Source: Klebsiella planticola ATCC 33531
Lineage (GTDB): Bacteria; Pseudomonadota; Gammaproteobacteria; Enterobacterales; Enterobacteriaceae
Assembly (NCBI RefSeq): GCF_000735435.1
Contig: NZ_JMPP01000041.1
Location: 1-64,000 of the forward strand
Length of the DNA: 64,000 nucleotides
Direction: 5' to 3'
A model generated the notes under the pieces. It saw nothing but the letters and a program-made list of their open reading frames with translations. It was not told the DNA's origin and did no database searches. This document shows, in pieces, positions 62,646-64,000 of this stretch (position 1 is the stretch's first letter; every line of letters starts with the position of its first letter). A program made the translations under genes and the position numbers.

Positions 62646-63713
62646 ATGCGCAACCGCTTTACGCAGAGACTGGATATTGCTTATCCCATCATACAAGCGC
62701 CGATGGCCGGGGTTTCAACGCCAGAGCTGGCCGCGGCGGTAAGTAACAGCGGCGGGCTCGGCTCGCTGGGGCTGGGGGCATCGACCGTGTCCCAGGCCGA
62801 AGCGCTGATTGCACGTACTCGTCATCTGACCACGCAACCCGTCAATGTCAATCTGTTTTGCCATGCGCCGGCGCGCCGGGACCCGCACACGGAAGCAAGG
62901 TGGACCGCGCTGTTGCGCCCGCTATTTGCTCGTTTCGGCGGGGAACCGCCCGAGACGCTGACTGAAATCTATCAAAGTTTCCTTGTGAATCAGCCCATGG
63001 CCGAGTTGCTACTTGACCTGGTGCCTGAGGTGGTCAGTTTCCACTTTGGCGTGGCGGATAAGACATTCATTCGCCGCCTGAAGGAAAAAGGTGTGGTGAT
63101 AATGGCCAGCGCCACCAGCGTAGACGAGGCGCAGCGGGCAGTCGCCGAGGGAGTCGATATGGTGATTGCGCAGGGATATGAGGCCGGAGGCCATCGCGGG
63201 ATCTTCGATCCCCACGGCGACGATCGGCAAATGAGTACCTTGACGCTGGTTCAGGCGCTTAAGCGAACGGTGTCAATACCGGTTATTGCCGCGGGGGGGA
63301 TCATGGACGGCGCCGGGATCCGCAGCATGATGCATCTGGGCGCAGAAGGGGTTCAACTGGGGACCGCGTTCCTGCTCTGCCCGGAATCGGCTACCGACGT
63401 CGGATATCGTCAGGCGCTGAGCGGTGAACCGGCGCCAAAAACCGTGATGACGACGGCGATTTCCGGCCGCCCGGCGCGCAGCATCGATAATGCATTTTGT
63501 GAAACCGGCCGGCGCAATCCTGGGGTTATGCCCCCGGATTACCCGCTAGCCTACGATGCGGGGAAAGCGCTGGCGGCAGTGGCGAAAGCGCAGGGCGAAT
63601 GGGGGTTTGGCGCACATTGGGCAGGACAGGGGGTCGGGATGATCCGGGCGTTGCCGGCAGCGGACCTGATGCAAGCGCTGATCCGCGAAGGCGGATTTTC
63701 CCCTCAGCCGTAG
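62646..63713 (+). CDS. Nitronate monooxygenase (2-nitropropane dioxygenase-like) flavoprotein
   Basis: About 355 residues from ATG 62646, after AAAAGGG. FMN-barrel motifs: IIQAPMAGVSTPELAAAVSN (18-22 APMAG), GGLGSLGLGAS, AQGYEAGGHRG with the catalytic His183, AAGGIMDG and GAEGVQLGTAFL. It oxidises nitroalkanes such as propionate 3-nitronate using FMN and oxygen. It is divergent from the LysR gene, which probably induces it. Confidence 0.9.
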   Translation: MRNRFTQRLDIAYPIIQAPMAGVSTPELAAAVSNSGGLGSLGLGASTVSQAEALIARTRHLTTQPVNVNLFCHAPARRDPHTEARWTALLRPLFARFGGEPPETLTEIYQSFLVNQPMAELLLDLVPEVVSFHFGVADKTFIRRLKEKGVVIMASATSVDEAQRAVAEGVDMVIAQGYEAGGHRGIFDPHGDDRQMSTLTLVQALKRTVSIPVIAAGGIMDGAGIRSMMHLGAEGVQLGTAFLLCPESATDVGYRQALSGEPAPKTVMTTAISGRPARSIDNAFCETGRRNPGVMPPDYPLAYDAGKALAAVAKAQGEWGFGAHWAGQGVGMIRALPAADLMQALIREGGFSPQP

Positions 63714-63747
63714 CGGCGGTGATGGCGACCTGCCGCTACGGCTGAGG
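63702..63747. terminator. Perfect 16-bp inverted repeat at the end of the monooxygenase gene
   Basis: CCTCAGCCGTAGCGGC and GCCGCTACGGCTGAGG are exact complements around a 14-base loop. The left arm includes the last codons and stop of the gene. It lies between convergent genes, so it probably stops transcription from both sides. No T-run is present. Confidence 0.65.
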
Positions 63748-63764
63748 TCAGACTTTGCGGACGT

Positions 63765-64000
63765 TTAACGACGGTGGGCCAGTCGGCGGACCAGGCGGTC
63801 GCCCGCCATCTGCACGCCCTGCACCAGGGCCACCAGAATCAGCACCGTGCCGACCATCACTTCATTATTAAATCGCTGATAGCCATAGCGAATCGCCAAA
63901 TCGCCCAGCCCGCCGCCGCCAATGACGCCGGCCATGGACGAGAAGCCAATCAACATCACGATAGTCAGCGTGACGCCAGCCAGCAGGGTTGGCAACGCTT
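63765..64000 (-). CDS. MetI-like ABC transporter permease, C-terminal part
   Basis: The 3' end of a gene that runs out of the window; about 78 codons are visible. The pattern MLIGFSSMAGVIGGGGLGDLAIRYGYQRFNNEVM and a hydrophobic helix before AGDRLVRRLAHRR match the C-terminus of D-methionine-type (MetI) permeases. It would be part of a MetNIQ-like importer; ATPase and lipoprotein genes should lie beyond the window edge. Confidence 0.82.
   Translation of the reverse strand, partial: ALPTLLAGVTLTIVMLIGFSSMAGVIGGGGLGDLAIRYGYQRFNNEVMVGTVLILVALVQGVQMAGDRLVRRLAHRR

Noticed and set aside
1-64000. CRISPR arrays, tRNA genes, IS elements, prophage or integrase genes
   Set aside because: No regular spacer-repeat series, cloverleaf sequence, transposase or integrase motif was seen on either strand.

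Overview
The window comes from a GC-rich member of the Enterobacterales, most likely Klebsiella or Raoultella. Its backbone matches one E. coli K-12 neighbourhood, gene for gene but read in reverse: ydeE, eamA, marB-marA-marR, marC, sotB, ptrR (yneJ), sad, glsB, yneG, dgcF (yneF), uxaB and tam. Accessory blocks are inserted between these genes: a Tad pilus locus beside ydeE, about 24.7 kb between eamA and marB (adjacent in E. coli), a PhzF/LDH block between sotB and ptrR, and small genes between uxaB and tam. The organism call rests on this synteny and on protein likeness recalled from memory; no search was run. No tRNA, rRNA, IS element, prophage or CRISPR array was seen.

Region 1 (1-12.8 kb) is a Tad (tight adherence, type IVc) pilus operon, all on +: secretin (cut by the window edge), tadZ, tadA, tadB, tadC, tadD, then a five-gene insert, then prepilin peptidase, tadE, tadF, tadG and a VirB1-like lytic transglycosylase. 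The insert is unusual. It encodes two Roadblock/LC7 proteins around a small MglA/SRPRB-like GTPase, flanked by two proteins I do not recognise. I propose a GTPase switch that controls assembly or polarity of the pilus.

Region 2 (13-22.5 kb) holds an XRE-type membrane regulator, ydeE, eamA, a LysR/LysE pair, a MerR gene divergent from a DUF2938 membrane protein across a MerR-type operator, and a Fur-box-preceded yncE-like gene followed by a TonB-dependent receptor.

Region 3 (22.6-32.5 kb) is a catabolic island: M20 deacylase, GATase1-like protein, phosphotriesterase-family hydrolase, ribose-type ABC permease and ATPase, LacI regulator, periplasmic binding protein, ribokinase-like kinase, BtpA/SgcQ protein and a TenA-like protein. 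Perfect 14-bp palindromes lie in front of the ABC genes. The substrate is unknown; a ribosylated or amide-linked heterocycle is one possibility.

Region 4 (32.5-40.5 kb) holds a nucleotidyltransferase-like gene, a cupin, a glutathione peroxidase, a 53-residue lipoprotein, a LacI/GH5-like glycosidase/GPH-transporter cassette and a Trk-type K+ transporter. Region 5 (40.5-50.6 kb) is marRAB with a well preserved operator, marC, sotB, tandem PhzF paralogues, an LDH-fold dehydrogenase, ptrR, sad and glsB. Region 6 (50.6-64 kb) holds yneG, dgcF, uxaB, several GNAT acetyltransferases, tam, transporters, and a LysR gene whose probable binding motif precedes both a YbfB-type MFS gene and a nitronate monooxygenase gene. 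The window ends inside a MetI-like permease gene.
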